A stretch of DNA of 64,000 nucleotides from Alphaproteobacteria bacterium (GTDB lineage: Bacteria > Pseudomonadota > Alphaproteobacteria > UBA828). How positions within the stretch are numbered: position 1 is the stretch's first letter; each line of letters opens with the position of its first letter. The notes beneath the pieces are model-generated. The model was not told the origin of the DNA. It saw nothing but the letters and a program-made list of their open reading frames with translations, and ran no database searches. The stretch covers positions 62,001 through 126,000 of the forward strand of contig JAJDXK010000004.1 in assembly GCA_022823305.1 (NCBI GenBank), read 5' to 3'. The translations under genes were made by a program, and so were the position numbers. This document shows positions 63,399 through 64,000 of the stretch, piece by piece.

Positions 63399-64000
63399 TC
63401 AGTAGCGGAAGCCGGTGAGCTCCTCGCTCAGCGCCCACAGGTGGCTTGCGGTCTCCTCGTCGCGGGAGGCGAGCGAGCTGGTGGCCTCGCGGCTCTTGTC
63501 GAAGTAGCGGCCCGAGACTCCCTCGACCTCGGCACTGGTCGCGACGTGAACGCTGGTGCGCGCGCCGGCCTCCACGTCGATCGCGGAAAGCCGCATCGCG
63601 CCCTTGAGCACGGTGGAGAAGAGCCAGCCGTTGTTCTGCCCGAACCTGCTGGCGACGAAGCCGGGGTGCAGGCAGTTGGCCGTCACCGCCGTTCCCTCCA
63701 GCAGTCCGGCGAGGCGATAGGTGAAGAGGACGTTGGCGAGCTTGCTCTGGGCGTAGGCGGTCCACCCGCGATAGCGCCTGGTGCCCTGCGGGTCCTCCAG
63801 GTCGATCCGCCCGCTGCGGTGGGCCTGGGACGCGACGTTGACGATGCGCGCCGCAGGGCTCGCCTTCAGCTTCTCCAGCAGCAGCCCGGTGAGCAGGAAA
63901 TAGCCGAGATGGTTGAGCGCGAAGGTCATCTCGATCCCGTCCGCGCTCTCGCGCCGGCGGGTGAACATGGCGCCGACGTTGTTGACCAGCACGTCGATGG
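63399..64000 (-). CDS. SDR (retinol dehydrogenase-like), 5' end beyond the window
   Basis: The last 200 codons of a classical SDR; the N-terminal Rossmann motif is off the right edge. IDVLVNNVG is the NNAG-type strand, IVNVASQAHRSG the Ser strand and YAQSKLANVL the catalytic YxxxK. The C-terminal half resembles retinol-dehydrogenase-type reductases of carbonyls. It converges on the CryL1-like gene with a 25-base gap. Confidence 0.88.
   Translation of the reverse strand, partial: IDVLVNNVGAMFTRRRESADGIEMTFALNHLGYFLLTGLLLEKLKASPAARIVNVASQAHRSGRIDLEDPQGTRRYRGWTAYAQSKLANVLFTYRLAGLLEGTAVTANCLHPGFVASRFGQNNGWLFSTVLKGAMRLSAIDVEAGARTSVHVATSAEVEGVSGRYFDKSREATSSLASRDEETASHLWALSEELTGFRY

Overview
The window is about 64 kb of very GC-rich, densely coding DNA with roughly 50 protein genes. 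No rRNA, tRNA, CRISPR array or insertion sequence was recognised, and the longest gene-free gaps are only 240-285 bases. Gene content points to a chromosome of an aerobic alphaproteobacterium: a petABC cytochrome bc1 operon with separate cytochrome b and c1, stand-alone EF-P, many CoA-ester and amide/hydantoin catabolic enzymes, a Phd/VapC module, and G/C third codon positions throughout. The genus cannot be told from sequence alone. No DNA-binding regulator other than the antitoxin was recognised.

Layout. Positions 1-459 (+) hold the end of a transketolase-like gene. Positions 472-25657 lie almost entirely on the minus strand: OsmC, a TrpF-like isomerase, a luciferase-like monooxygenase, a persulfide dioxygenase-rhodanese fusion, formate-THF ligase, the bc1 complex, a lipoprotein, hydantoinase/oxoprolinase HyuA-HyuB with a class III aminotransferase, an acyl-CoA synthetase with an atypical crotonase, a tightly overlapped nitrilase/SDR/DapA-like trio, and a beta-oxidation set (acyl-CoA synthetase, thiolase, FadN-like bifunctional enzyme).

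Positions 25941-39906 are the most unusual part. A single-module, fully reducing type I polyketide synthase (KS-AT-DH-ER-KR-ACP, 2355 residues, no thioesterase) is followed after 9 bases by one protein that joins a thioester reductase to a PAPS-type sulfotransferase. Converging on it, only 4 bases away, is an RND pump with its membrane-fusion protein. The simplest model is an iterative PKS making a saturated chain, released reductively and sulfated, with possible RND export. I do not recognise this arrangement as a described pathway.

Positions 40184-63373 carry accessory catabolism and housekeeping: a CaiC-like CoA ligase, a TPR/2OG-oxygenase, a FAD oxidase, hydrolases, a flavin monooxygenase with a MaoC protein, a Phd/VapC module behind a strikingly symmetric operator, an SDR, a CaiB/BaiF CoA-transferase, thiE, efp, an inositol-phosphatase-like gene, a CodA-like deaminase, an acyl-CoA dehydrogenase with a two-subunit CoA-transferase-like pair, an ArsI-like VOC protein, an amidase, a NodB-fold deacetylase, a small CxxC protein, a CobW GTPase and a hydroxyacyl-CoA dehydrogenase. 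A minus-strand SDR runs off the right end.
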